From Parasulfuritortus sp036391875 (GTDB lineage Bacteria; Pseudomonadota; Gammaproteobacteria; Burkholderiales; Thiobacillaceae), in NCBI GenBank assembly GCA_036391875.1, contig DASVZA010000012.1, positions 1 to 36,910 of the forward strand: a stretch of 36,910 bases of DNA. The letters are read 5' to 3'. Shown here piece after piece: positions 24,791-33,280 of this stretch (positions are counted from its first letter, which is position 1; the number at the start of each line of letters is the position of its first letter). The notes under the pieces were generated by a model. That model ran no database searches. It saw nothing but the letters and a program-made list of their open reading frames with translations, and had not been told where the DNA came from. The translations under genes and the position numbers were made by a program.

Positions 24791-25132
24791 TTAAGCCACT
24801 TGAGTTAGCCGACGCAGCTTGGCCGGGTCCTGGAATTTGTTCTGCGACTTATTAAAGATCAGGCCAAGCAAACCCTTCTGGTTGCCCAGCGCTTCAAGGG
24901 TGTAGCGGTAGTGATCGAACAGCGCGTCACCGTCTTTCTTGATGAGACTCAGCCAACTGTACTGCTCCGGCACTGGGCTCCGCTGGTTATATGGTGCCTT
25001 GGTTCGCTCGTCAGCCATCCTGAGGAACAGTAGGTAGGTGAGCTGCTCGACATAGTCGCCATATGACATGCCATCGTCGCGCAGAACATTGCAGTAGTTC
25101 CAGAGTTTTTGGGCAATTGTATCTGTATTCAT
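24791..25132 (-). pseudogene. truncated second hsdM (N-terminal 109 codons)
   Basis: A 113-codon frame whose first 109 residues align without gaps to the intact HsdM, with about 93 identical by hand comparison. It then ends in four unrelated residues (TQVA) and a stop. It retains only the N-terminal helical domain and lacks the SAM-binding and NPPF motifs, so it cannot methylate. The GC content is lower than in the intact gene, so it is a diverged allele rather than a fresh duplicate. Its last 38 bases of homology are identical to the intact copy. It could still be translated and might bind HsdS or intact HsdM, but decay is the simpler view. Confidence 0.9.
24813..24850 (+). repeat. 38-bp direct repeat, copy at the end of truncated hsdM
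   Basis: Identical to 22251-22288 and in the same orientation. It marks the exact edge where homology to the intact hsdM stops. Confidence 0.85.
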
Positions 25133-25171
25133 CTATACGCAAGTTTGATGGCCGGATTCGGCCGCGGCTTT

Positions 25172-26950
25172 TCAGGTTGTTTGTGTTTCCAGCTTCTTAA
25201 TTAACTCTTCGGCAAGCGCGCACAACGGTCCAAAATCAAACTTGCAGCTATCGTCGGCAAGACACTTTGCAACGTACTTCGCGAACTTTTCCTTGGCATC
25301 CGTCTGGACGCGATGCGTTGCAATAAGGCGCAAAGACGTATCAGGCAATTTGCTAATCATCCACTCATTAAAAGAAATGTTGGTTTCCTCAAATTTGTAT
25401 AGCAGGGGCATGTGCAGTCGCTCCTCTAGCCATCCTGCTTTTCGGGCTTTATTCCAAATCTCAATTGGGCAAATCTCCTCAATTGCAACAGGAACTCGAA
25501 TTCCGGCCTTGACGATGGTTAACGCGGAACCCAACGGCTTCATCTTAATTTTAAATGCTCGGCGATTTGCTTTTGAACGGTCTTCGACTAATTCGCGAAA
25601 CTCTGCCAATGACTCTTCCGAACCAGCATCGGCATCAAATAGACCGACTGCACGATTCTTGGCACGGCTATGCTGCCATGCTATTAAGCTGTCCTTTACC
25701 CATGCATGACCGCCACCATTGAGCGTTGAGCATGAAATCCTTATTTCGTGATTTTCCTTGAAATACCGCTTAAGTACGGCTTCAAGTATTGTTTTATCGG
25801 AAGGACCCTCCACAAAGACAGTGGCTGTTCCCAGATCAAGGCCCTCGGACAGTCTCGCCTCCAAATGATCAACCCTATTCTTCCACTGCAAGACATGCGG
25901 TTCCAACAGGTCAAGAAACCCAATCGAGGAATGCAGGGCATCCACATCGCTCGGAAGCCCTGGCGAACGAGGTGTCACCTTAGTTCCATCATCCTGATTT
26001 AATTGGACCTCAAAGATCTTGGCCGATGTATGCTCTTCAGAAAACACCGTATAGAAAACGGGCGAATGTGTAGTCAAGAATGTTTGAATAGAATCACTCG
26101 TTTGCAGGAAATAATCCGCAAGATCAAAACATTTTCTCGTTTCAAGATTATTTTCTGGCTCTTCATAGCCCCATATTGTCGCAATGCGCGGTTTTCCAGG
26201 TGCGGAGAGATGATTTGCCTGATCTGCTAGCCAGCGGAGAATCACTGGGATGTGTCGGACCTTTATACCGTCGCCACGCTGCGCCAGCGCAACTCGATGT
26301 TTACCAGCCTCAGAGCGAAACTCTAGATCGGAAAACAATTTCCTCAAATCTGCTGGAAGCTCAATATCGGATTTGAGCCCCAGCTGATCTTCCAGATCGC
26401 TGAGGATGCCCTTGGTGTGGTTGCGGATTTCTGTCGTGAAGCTCTCGGCTGCTGTTCGAATATCCTTTCGAACCGTGGCATCAAGCATGTCGTGCACAGA
26501 TGCCAAGAGCTTCTGAAAATAGTCTGGCCCTTTTATTGCGGGCACATAGTCATACCGAATGGCCTTTAGGTATGCAAATACTTTGGATCGGCTGGGAAGA
26601 TCCACACCGCTCAGAAGCTTGATTTCCTCCCGATGAAACCCCGCTTGACGCCAATAACGACGCCAGACAACGCTCTCTCCGACATTAAATGTCGGCAAAT
26701 TAAAGGTAATGGACACCTCAATCTGTTCCGCCTTGTTTTTCGGTGTTATGGAAGTGGCACAGAAATCTTTGCCCCAATCGAGCACATATCCATCGCGACG
26801 ACCTTCATTAAAAAAAAGGTCTAGCGCTCGTAGCAGGTTTGACTTTCCTTCGTCATTACACCCGACGAACACGTTAAGGTTTTCAACGTCAAAAGAGACA
26901 TCGCGCAGCGAACGAAAATGTTTTATTCGAATATTTTCAATTGACATCAA
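25172..26950 (-). CDS. OLD-family ATPase/TOPRIM nuclease (GajA-like architecture)
   Basis: A 592-residue overcoming-lysogenization-defect type nuclease. The N-terminal ABC/AAA15 ATPase has Walker A GCNDEGKS (30-37), an ABC-signature region around RGDGIK (225-230), Walker B-like GYEEPENN (261-268) and the H-loop TTHSP (His295). The C-terminal TOPRIM domain has E381 in FVEGPSDKTIL and the DxD pair D439/D441 in GLFDADAG. All key residues appear present, so it should be an ATP-regulated DNA nickase or nuclease. It overlaps the end of hsdS by 14 bases, so it belongs to the hsdR-hsdS transcript. Low GC marks it as recently acquired. Length and domain order match Gabija GajA, but no adjacent GajB helicase exists. 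Confidence 0.88.
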   Translation of the reverse strand: MMSIENIRIKHFRSLRDVSFDVENLNVFVGCNDEGKSNLLRALDLFFNEGRRDGYVLDWGKDFCATSITPKNKAEQIEVSITFNLPTFNVGESVVWRRYWRQAGFHREEIKLLSGVDLPSRSKVFAYLKAIRYDYVPAIKGPDYFQKLLASVHDMLDATVRKDIRTAAESFTTEIRNHTKGILSDLEDQLGLKSDIELPADLRKLFSDLEFRSEAGKHRVALAQRGDGIKVRHIPVILRWLADQANHLSAPGKPRIATIWGYEEPENNLETRKCFDLADYFLQTSDSIQTFLTTHSPVFYTVFSEEHTSAKIFEVQLNQDDGTKVTPRSPGLPSDVDALHSSIGFLDLLEPHVLQWKNRVDHLEARLSEGLDLGTATVFVEGPSDKTILEAVLKRYFKENHEIRISCSTLNGGGHAWVKDSLIAWQHSRAKNRAVGLFDADAGSEESLAEFRELVEDRSKANRRAFKIKMKPLGSALTIVKAGIRVPVAIEEICPIEIWNKARKAGWLEERLHMPLLYKFEETNISFNEWMISKLPDTSLRLIATHRVQTDAKEKFAKYVAKCLADDSCKFDFGPLCALAEELIKKLETQTT

Positions 26951-28355
26951 AACACTCAGAGTTGGTAGCTAATGGCGATGAAGAGAAAGCTCGGCTCAAT
27001 ATTGACTGCCGTAGGTTTGCGGCACGCAGCAGGCTAGCGCCCACTTGTGATTCCATTTTGTGCAATAGGGAGAGGTGGCGGTCAACTTCCGCGACGATGC
27101 GGTGTTGTTCTGCGAGGGGTGGAACTGTCAACGGCCATTTGCGCAGTTCCGCCAATCCAACAAAAGGCTGCGCTCCACCCTTTGATCCGCGAAGGAGCAA
27201 TCGTTGACCCAGGGCTGACGACAAAAAGTACTTGATGAATTTCACACTGCTTGTTTTGTGATCCGGCTTTAGAAGGCCAACATTCTTGATGCTAAATACC
27301 TCGTCCGTATCAACAATGCAGCTTTCGCCACGATTGACCCCGATCATGGAAACGAGGATGTCAGCTCTCTCTGGATTTGAGCGCCTATAGAAATTTTCGT
27401 GGTCTTCGAGTGATATCCGGGAGAAATCGTCAAATACAAATCCAGCTGCCTTCACATGCTTTTGGGTAATAAATGGGATACCAGTGTCATGGTATTTCGG
27501 CGTGTCATGAGTTCCATCTTTTACTTCCCTCAACACTTGGGATGTCGTCGCCCACACCCACCCCTCAGGCAATTCGGGCAGGTCGGTGGTGTCGGGTGCG
27601 GCGGGTTCTTTGTATTTGCCCTTGCCTTGCCACTGGCTGCGGCGGGTTTCGAGGATGCGTTGCAGGAGTTGTTCGCCGGTTTCGTAGCTGCGGCCTTCGC
27701 GGCGGGCGCGGTCGGCTTCGGTTTCGACCAGGCGGCCTTCGACGGCGGCTTTGAGGACGGCGGCTTTATAGCGCTTGAGGTTGGCCTTGACGCGCTTCAA
27801 GCCGGCGACGGCTTCGTCGAGGCGGGAGAATTGTTTTTCGATTTCCGCGACGATGCGTTTTTGTTGGTCCTTTGGCGGAAGCGGGAGTGGAATTTCCGCA
27901 ATTGACTTCGATGACAGATGCTTAACGGTCACCGATGAAGTCATCTCATTGATGGCCTTGAGATAGCCTGGTAAGACATAGTCGAGAAGCTTGGGGTGAT
28001 AAATATCTGACTTCAGGGTGACGCGGCAGACCCGCTGATTCAGTAAGCCTTTCGAGCCACGCCAACGAGCGCAGTTGAAGTCACCGTCCATCCCAATGAG
28101 AAAATCACCGGCTTCAACTACAAATGCCTGTTCGTAGTCGCCAACGTAGTTTGTATCCGTGTTGTCGGCACCGACATCACGAATACGAATGAGCGGCATC
28201 CCCCCATCTTTAGTGAACTGCGAAGACTTGAACGGAAAGCCATTCTGGATAGTCGCGATATCACCCAACAAAACGCGTTCCCAAGACTCATGCTTGCCAA
28301 GTAGCGGGTTCTTGCTGTTTTCGACGATCTCTGCAACCGGAACTGTCAATGCCAT
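26937..28355 (-). CDS. hsdS: type I restriction-modification specificity subunit S
   Basis: A 472-residue specificity subunit, which recognises the bipartite target sequence. Two target-recognition domains are visible (about 25-175 and 255-415). They are separated by a central conserved helix region (LKRYKAAVLKAAVEGRL, near 190-210), and a second conserved helical region lies at the C-terminus (PPLAEQHRIVAEVDRHL). The first domain ends PLPPKDQQKRIVAEIEKQF, the matching repeat. The recognition domains are lower in GC than the central helix region, the usual mosaic caused by domain shuffling. It starts 2 bases after hsdR. The 3' end overlaps the OLD gene, so its last codons may have come with that gene. 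Confidence 0.96.
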   Translation of the reverse strand: MALTVPVAEIVENSKNPLLGKHESWERVLLGDIATIQNGFPFKSSQFTKDGGMPLIRIRDVGADNTDTNYVGDYEQAFVVEAGDFLIGMDGDFNCARWRGSKGLLNQRVCRVTLKSDIYHPKLLDYVLPGYLKAINEMTSSVTVKHLSSKSIAEIPLPLPPKDQQKRIVAEIEKQFSRLDEAVAGLKRVKANLKRYKAAVLKAAVEGRLVETEADRARREGRSYETGEQLLQRILETRRSQWQGKGKYKEPAAPDTTDLPELPEGWVWATTSQVLREVKDGTHDTPKYHDTGIPFITQKHVKAAGFVFDDFSRISLEDHENFYRRSNPERADILVSMIGVNRGESCIVDTDEVFSIKNVGLLKPDHKTSSVKFIKYFLSSALGQRLLLRGSKGGAQPFVGLAELRKWPLTVPPLAEQHRIVAEVDRHLSLLHKMESQVGASLLRAANLRQSILSRAFSSSPLATNSECFDVN

Positions 28356-28357
28356 GT

Positions 28358-31186
28358 TTATGCCGCTAACGTCTCGTTCAATTCTTCAATGATCACGTTC
28401 AGCCGGTCGCCGAACAGTTGGTGCACTTTGCCCAACCCGCCTTCCTGGGCGAAGGGGGCGTATTCGAAGTCGTCCGGCTCGATGCCGAGGTTGGCGGCGA
28501 TGTGGTCGCGGATCATTTCCAGCCAGTGGAATTGTTCGGGAGTAAAGGGAGTGAGCACCTTCGGTTGAGGTTGTTCCCTCACCCCTGCCCCCTCTCCCGG
28601 GGAGAGAGGGGAAAGTTGTTGTTGGGCGAGCCAAGCCTTGAAGTTGGCATTAACCCGCTCGGGCCAGGGCACGAGTTCGTTGTCCTGGTGGATGGCGAAG
28701 CGCACCAGCGCGACGAGGTCGGTGAGGATGCGTTTGCCGCTGGCACCTTTGACCTTGCTCTTCTCCAGCGCGGCGTAGGCTTGCCAGAGCTGGGCTTCGG
28801 TCCAGAGGTGGGGCGGGGCTTCGATGCGCTGAGCGAGTTCCTTGACGGCTTCGAAGGTGAGGCGCTGTTTGTAGGGCCGGGCGTATAGGATTTGCAGGGC
28901 GGTGATTTCGTCCTTGTTGTCGGCGATGAATTGCTCAAAGGACTGGACGAGGCCGCGGGCGCGGTCGAGGGCGTCGGCTGAAAAGCCGACTTCGATGATT
29001 TCGTCGGCGCTGACGTGGTCGATGACGACTTCGTTCTTGCGCTTGATGTCGAGGATGAGTTGGCGCAGGTCCGGGTTGCACAGTGGTTGAGTGGCGGTGA
29101 TACGGGTGCTTTGGGCTGTTGTTCCCTCACCCTGGCCCTCTCCCGGGGGGAGAGGGAATACTTCGGCGTCGGGGTCCAGGGATTGGACGATCTGGTGGGC
29201 AAGGTCTTTCAGGCCCAGGCCGCCGCTCAGGCTGCGGATGCGGGCGTCGTCTTCGGGTGTGATGCGGTGTTCCATCCGCGCCAGCCGGCCGGCCAGCGAG
29301 GAGAGCACGTCGTCCTCGGTGTTGCCGAAGGCGACGGCCTGCATGAGTTTTTCGAAGCTGACGGTGGGCTTCTGCTCCATGGGCCGGGAATCGGTCTTGT
29401 CCTGTTCGGTGACGCCGATGGCGTCGACGATGACGAAGTGGTCCTTGGCGCGGGCATCGGGGGTGACGCTTTGCAGGTCGTCCGGCTTGATGACGCGCAC
29501 GCCGCGGCCTTTCATCTGCTCGAAGAAGGCGCGGGATTTGACAGCGCGCATGAAGAACACGACTTCGACCGCCTTGATGTCGGTGCCGGTGGCGATCATG
29601 TCGACCGTGACGGCGATGCGCGGCATGGGGCTGGTGCGGAATTCGTTGATCAGGTCCTTGGGCTTGGCGCCGGTGCTGCGATAGGTGATCTTCTGGGCAA
29701 AGTCGTTGCCCTTGCCGAATTCCTCGCGGACGATCTCGACGATGTTCTCGGCGTGGGCGTCGTCCTTGGCGAAGATGAGGGTCTTGGGCACCCAGGTGCG
29801 GCCGGGGAAGATTTCGGTGAACAGGTTGTCGCGGTAGGCCTGGACGATCTTGCGGATCTGGTCCGGGGCGACCACGTCGCGGTCGAGCTGGTTGGGGTCG
29901 TAGGCGAAATCGTCGTCGAGCTGTTCCCAGCGTTTCTTGCGGGTATCGCGTTCCATGACCTGCACGGCGAAACCGGATTCGACCTTGCCGCCCTGCTCGG
30001 TGATGGCGGTGCGGATGCGGTAGACGTCGTAGTTGACGTTGACGCCGTCGGCCACGGCCATCTCGTGGTTGTATTCCATGACCAGGTTCTGGCGGAAGAA
30101 GCCGAAGGTCTGCTTGCCGGGCGTGGCGGTGAGGCCGATGAGGTAGGCGTCGAAGTATTCCAGCACCTGCGCCCAGAGGTTGTAGATCGAGCGGTGGCAT
30201 TCGTCGGTGACGATGATGTCGTAGGTCTCGATGGGGAAGGCCGGGTTGTATTCGATGGGTTCGGGCTGCTTGAACAGGCTGCCGAGCCGGTCGGCGGATT
30301 CTTCTTCCAGTTCGGGGTCGAGGTCCTTGCCCTTGAGCATCGAGTAGAGACGCTGGATGGTGCAGATGCTGACCCGGGCGGTGGTGTCGAGCGTGTTGCT
30401 CTGCAGGCGCTGGACGATGTATTCCTCGGTGAACTTGTAGTTGTTGTAGGGCGAGACGTATTGCTGGAATTCCTTCAGGGTCTGGTCGGCGAGGTTGCCG
30501 CGGTCGACCAGGAACAGTACCCGGCGCGCGCCGGCGAACTTGATTAGGCGGTAGATGAAGCTGATGGCGGTGAAGGTCTTGCCCGAGCCGGTGGCCATCT
30601 GGATCAGGGCGCGGGGGCGGTTTTCCTTGAGGGATTGTTCGAGGTTGCGGATGGCGGTGATCTGGGCCGGCCAAAGGCCTGCCTCCTTGAGCGGCGGCAT
30701 GGCCTGCAGCTTGGCAAGGAAGGTGGCGGGGGGCTGGGCGACGCCGTCGCCGGCTGGCTGCGGCGCGTAGGCCAGCCATTCGGCCAGCAGGTCGGGCTTG
30801 TGGAAGGCGAACACCGGCCGGGCGCGCGGTTCGGGGTCGAGGCCGTTGGTGAAGCGGGTCTCGACGCCGGTGGACTGGTAGGAGAAAGGCAGCGGGTTGT
30901 GCCAACGGGGCAGGCCGTCGGGCAGACCCTGGCTGTATTTGGCGGACTGGGTTTCGACGCCGGAGAGCGTGGCGCCTTCCTTCTTGGCCTCGATCACGCC
31001 GGCGGCCTTGCCGTCGACATAGAGCAGGTAATCGGCGAAGCCGTGGCCTGACTTGAGCGGGAACTCGCGGATGGCGACGCCGCGTGCGGCGCGGAGGTTG
31101 GCCTTGTCGGCATCGCAAACGTGCCAGCCCGCCGCAGTCAGCTGCGTATCGATGTGCTTCCTGGCGAGTTGTTCCGGCTGGACCAT
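28358..31186 (-). CDS. hsdR: type I restriction endonuclease subunit R
   Basis: HsdR translocates and cuts unmodified DNA as part of the R-M-S complex. The 942 residues contain a PD-(D/E)xK nuclease (D52, then E66-A-K68 in GVIEAKKEG), superfamily 2 translocase motifs with Walker A ATGSGKT (198-204), DECH (328-331), LTATP, and a motif VI-like QMKGRGVRVI, and a C-terminal helical domain. Two unusual proline/glycine/glutamate-rich insertions, PLPPGEGQGEG near residue 680 and SPLSPGEGAGVRE near 862, are encoded by palindromic repeats inserted in frame. It lies 42 bases downstream of the NDH-2 gene on the same strand; no convincing promoter was found in that gap. Confidence 0.96.
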   Translation of the reverse strand: MVQPEQLARKHIDTQLTAAGWHVCDADKANLRAARGVAIREFPLKSGHGFADYLLYVDGKAAGVIEAKKEGATLSGVETQSAKYSQGLPDGLPRWHNPLPFSYQSTGVETRFTNGLDPEPRARPVFAFHKPDLLAEWLAYAPQPAGDGVAQPPATFLAKLQAMPPLKEAGLWPAQITAIRNLEQSLKENRPRALIQMATGSGKTFTAISFIYRLIKFAGARRVLFLVDRGNLADQTLKEFQQYVSPYNNYKFTEEYIVQRLQSNTLDTTARVSICTIQRLYSMLKGKDLDPELEEESADRLGSLFKQPEPIEYNPAFPIETYDIIVTDECHRSIYNLWAQVLEYFDAYLIGLTATPGKQTFGFFRQNLVMEYNHEMAVADGVNVNYDVYRIRTAITEQGGKVESGFAVQVMERDTRKKRWEQLDDDFAYDPNQLDRDVVAPDQIRKIVQAYRDNLFTEIFPGRTWVPKTLIFAKDDAHAENIVEIVREEFGKGNDFAQKITYRSTGAKPKDLINEFRTSPMPRIAVTVDMIATGTDIKAVEVVFFMRAVKSRAFFEQMKGRGVRVIKPDDLQSVTPDARAKDHFVIVDAIGVTEQDKTDSRPMEQKPTVSFEKLMQAVAFGNTEDDVLSSLAGRLARMEHRITPEDDARIRSLSGGLGLKDLAHQIVQSLDPDAEVFPLPPGEGQGEGTTAQSTRITATQPLCNPDLRQLILDIKRKNEVVIDHVSADEIIEVGFSADALDRARGLVQSFEQFIADNKDEITALQILYARPYKQRLTFEAVKELAQRIEAPPHLWTEAQLWQAYAALEKSKVKGASGKRILTDLVALVRFAIHQDNELVPWPERVNANFKAWLAQQQLSPLSPGEGAGVREQPQPKVLTPFTPEQFHWLEMIRDHIAANLGIEPDDFEYAPFAQEGGLGKVHQLFGDRLNVIIEELNETLAA
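28576..28611 (+). repeat. palindromic repeat inserted in hsdR (copy 1)
   Basis: CCCTCACCCCTG followed by a palindrome CTCTCCC-G-GGGAGAG (28592-28606). It shares the CCCTCACC...CTCTCCCGGGG layout with the copy at 29124-29156. It translates in frame on the minus strand as a Pro/Gly/Glu-rich segment that is not expected in HsdR. Confidence 0.8.
29124..29156 (+). repeat. palindromic repeat inserted in hsdR (copy 2)
   Basis: CCCTCACCCTGG followed by CCCTCTCCC-GGG-GGGAGAGGG (29136-29156), perfect 9-base arms. It is in the same orientation as copy 1 but read in a different register after the palindrome because copy 1 has one extra base. The repeat type looks like a dispersed REP-like element. Confidence 0.8.
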
Positions 31187-31228
31187 TTCCCGGTATGTTT
31201 TCCCTATTCAGCTCGAATCATCGCACAC

Positions 31229-32530
31229 TCAATGCAGCTTGATCGTCGGCTTGTTCGGCGCGTTGATGATGTTGGCGAGCGAGCCGAGCACGGTCTTGAA
31301 CAGGCCGTTGAGCGCGATCTGGTGCATCTTGTGCAGCGACCAGTAGACCAGGCGGGCCATTGCGCCTTCGATCATGATGCTGCCGCCGCTGAGCGCGCCC
31401 ATCAGGTTGCCGACCGTGCTGTAGCGGCCGAGCGCGACCAGCGAGCCGTAGTCGCGGTAGGTGTAGCCCTGCGGCGGCTTGCCGGCCAGGCGGCGCTTCA
31501 TCGCTTTCACCAATAGCGAGGCCTGCTGGTGCGCGGCCTGGGCGCGGGGCGGCACGGTGCCGCCGTCGGCCATGGGGCAGGCGGCGCAGTCGCCGAAGGC
31601 GAACACATCGTCGTCGCGGCTGCATTGCAGGGTCGGCTTGACCACCAGCTGGTTGATCCGGTTGGTCTCCAGGCCGTCGATGCCGGCGAGAAAGTCGGGC
31701 GCCTTGATGCCGGCCGACCAGACCATCATGCTGGCCGGGATGAACTGGCCGCTGGCGGTGGCGAAGCCGTCGGCGCGCACCTCGACCACGCGCTCGCCGG
31801 TGTAAGCCTCGATGCCGAGGTCGGTCAGGCGCTCCATGACGGCGGCCGAGAGTCTAGGCGGCAGGCCGGACAGGACGCGGTCGGCAGCTTCCACCAGGAG
31901 AAGCTTGACGTGCTTGTCGGGGTCGATCTTGTCCAGGCCGTAGGCGGAAAGCTCGCGCGTGGTGCCGTGCAGTTCGGCGGCCAGCTCGACGCCGGTGGCG
32001 CCGGCGCCGACGATGCCGACCGTGAGCTGGCCGGGCGCGACCGGCGCCTCCTGGGTGTTGGCGCGCAGGCAGGCGTTGATCAGGCGGTCGTGGAATTCCT
32101 GGGCCTGCTCGGGGGTGTCGAGCATCAGGCAGTGCTCCTGCACGCCGGGCACGCCGAAGTCGTTGGCGATGCTGCCGATGGCGATGACCAGGGTGTCGTA
32201 GCGGAAGCTGCGGCGGTGGATGATCTCGTCGCCGTCCTCGTCGTGCACGGCGGCGACCCAGACCCGCTTGTTGGCGCGGTCCAGGCCGTCCATGCGGCCG
32301 AGGCGGAACTTGAAGTGGTGCCAGTGGGCCTGGGCCAGGTATTCGAGCTGGTCGGCATGCGAGTTGAGGCTGCCGGCCGCGACTTCGTAGAGCAGCGGCT
32401 TCCAGAGGTGGGTGCGGGCGGCGTCGATCAGGGTGATGTTGGCCTTGCCCGTGCGGCCGAGGCTGTCGCCCAGCCGGGTGGCCAGTTCCAGGCCGCCGGC
32501 GCCGCCGCCGACGATGACGATCTCGTGCAT
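31229..32530 (-). CDS. ndh: type II NADH dehydrogenase (NDH-2)
   Basis: A 433-residue non-proton-pumping NADH:quinone oxidoreductase at the inner face of the membrane. The FAD-binding dinucleotide fold is at the N-terminus (IVIVGGGAGGLELA) and the NAD-binding fold is in the middle (VGIVGAGATGVELAAEL). The C-terminal FAD motif is FAFGDCAACP, followed by the AQAAHQQA quinone-side region. The hydrophobic/amphipathic C-terminus would anchor the protein to the membrane. It is divergent from the EF-hand gene by 159 bases and reads toward hsdR. Nothing suggests it is part of the defence island; its composition is like the core genome. Confidence 0.94.
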   Translation of the reverse strand: MHEIVIVGGGAGGLELATRLGDSLGRTGKANITLIDAARTHLWKPLLYEVAAGSLNSHADQLEYLAQAHWHHFKFRLGRMDGLDRANKRVWVAAVHDEDGDEIIHRRSFRYDTLVIAIGSIANDFGVPGVQEHCLMLDTPEQAQEFHDRLINACLRANTQEAPVAPGQLTVGIVGAGATGVELAAELHGTTRELSAYGLDKIDPDKHVKLLLVEAADRVLSGLPPRLSAAVMERLTDLGIEAYTGERVVEVRADGFATASGQFIPASMMVWSAGIKAPDFLAGIDGLETNRINQLVVKPTLQCSRDDDVFAFGDCAACPMADGGTVPPRAQAAHQQASLLVKAMKRRLAGKPPQGYTYRDYGSLVALGRYSTVGNLMGALSGGSIMIEGAMARLVYWSLHKMHQIALNGLFKTVLGSLANIINAPNKPTIKLH

Positions 32531-32689
32531 GATTTCCCGCCCGCTTTTCCGAATGACGCCATTCTAGCGGGCCGGGTCTGCGTTCAGCGACTGGCAACCC
32601 GCCGAAGGCAGCTTTTTTCCGGACTTGTACCAATATGAAATAAGCCCCGTCTCGAGCACGCGCACCGCAACCCACAAGGAGAACGCACC

Positions 32690-33013
32690 ATGTCAGACAA
32701 CTGGTTTGCCTATCGGGTCTGGACCTTCCACGCCGACATGAACGGCGACGGCCATCTGTCCATAACCGACGTCTGGCTGTGGATGAAGTGGCTGTATTTC
32801 ATGCCCGGCGATGCCGCCATCGCGATCTTCGGCCCGACCTCGATCGGCCATTTCTTCGAGCTGTCGCACGCCAGCTTCGGCGGCGCGGGCTCCGGCATAT
32901 TCTCGTTCTTCATGTGGCCGGTGATCCTGATCCTGATCAGGAACGTCTTCCGCTTCTTCCTGAGTCCGTTCAGGCGGCACCGGGTGGCCGACAAAAAAGC
33001 CCGGGACGTCTAA
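32690..33013 (+). CDS. small EF-hand membrane protein
   Basis: A 107-residue protein of unknown function. Residues 16-27 form a canonical EF-hand calcium loop, DMNGDGHLSITD, with ligands at loop positions 1, 3, 5, 9 and 12 (the last Asp rather than Glu). Aromatic-rich helical stretches follow, including a likely transmembrane segment at about 68-91 (GIFSFFMWPVILILIRNVF), and a basic cytoplasmic tail. A strong ribosome site AAGGAG is placed 8 bases before the ATG. It stands alone between divergent ndh and the downstream metal-uptake-like cluster. A calcium-binding role is inferred from the loop only. Confidence 0.8.
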   Translation: MSDNWFAYRVWTFHADMNGDGHLSITDVWLWMKWLYFMPGDAAIAIFGPTSIGHFFELSHASFGGAGSGIFSFFMWPVILILIRNVFRFFLSPFRRHRVADKKARDV

Positions 33014-33265
33014 CGGGCAAGGCCGGAAAGGCCCCGATCGGGCACGGAGAGCAAACAGGGTTTGCCCGGCCCTGCGATGGGTTACGCACAACCGCAACAA
33101 TGCAACCCTTTGTCCCGGTGCAATTTGCCTCCGTGCCGGAATCCGGTTTCGATGCCCGGCGCCTGCCAAGGAACAATTCGGCCAGGAGGGGGTCGCACCG
33201 TCACGCAACGGGTTCATTCCCCATTCCCGCCTGCGGCCCAACCCTACGGAGTGTCGAGTAAAAAA
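33014..33265. other. intergenic stretch without recognised gene
   Basis: About 250 bases between the EF-hand gene and the operator-like dyad. I see no supported reading frame, no stem with T-run, and no clear promoter. Two TGCAA words occur (near 33101 and 33119) that resemble one half of the dyad at 33266-33280. Confidence 0.4.
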
Positions 33266-33280
33266 TGCAACAGAGTTGCA
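33266..33280. promoter_or_regulatory. operator-like dyad before the DUF2946/TonB-receptor cluster
   Basis: TGCAAC-AGA-GTTGCA is a perfect 6-3-6 inverted repeat. It overlaps a possible -35 (TTGCAA, 33276-33281) that is followed after 17 bases by CTTAAT (33299-33304). A repressor bound here would block the promoter. Geometry is compatible with a Fur/Zur-type metalloregulator, but the protein is unknown. Confidence 0.5.
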
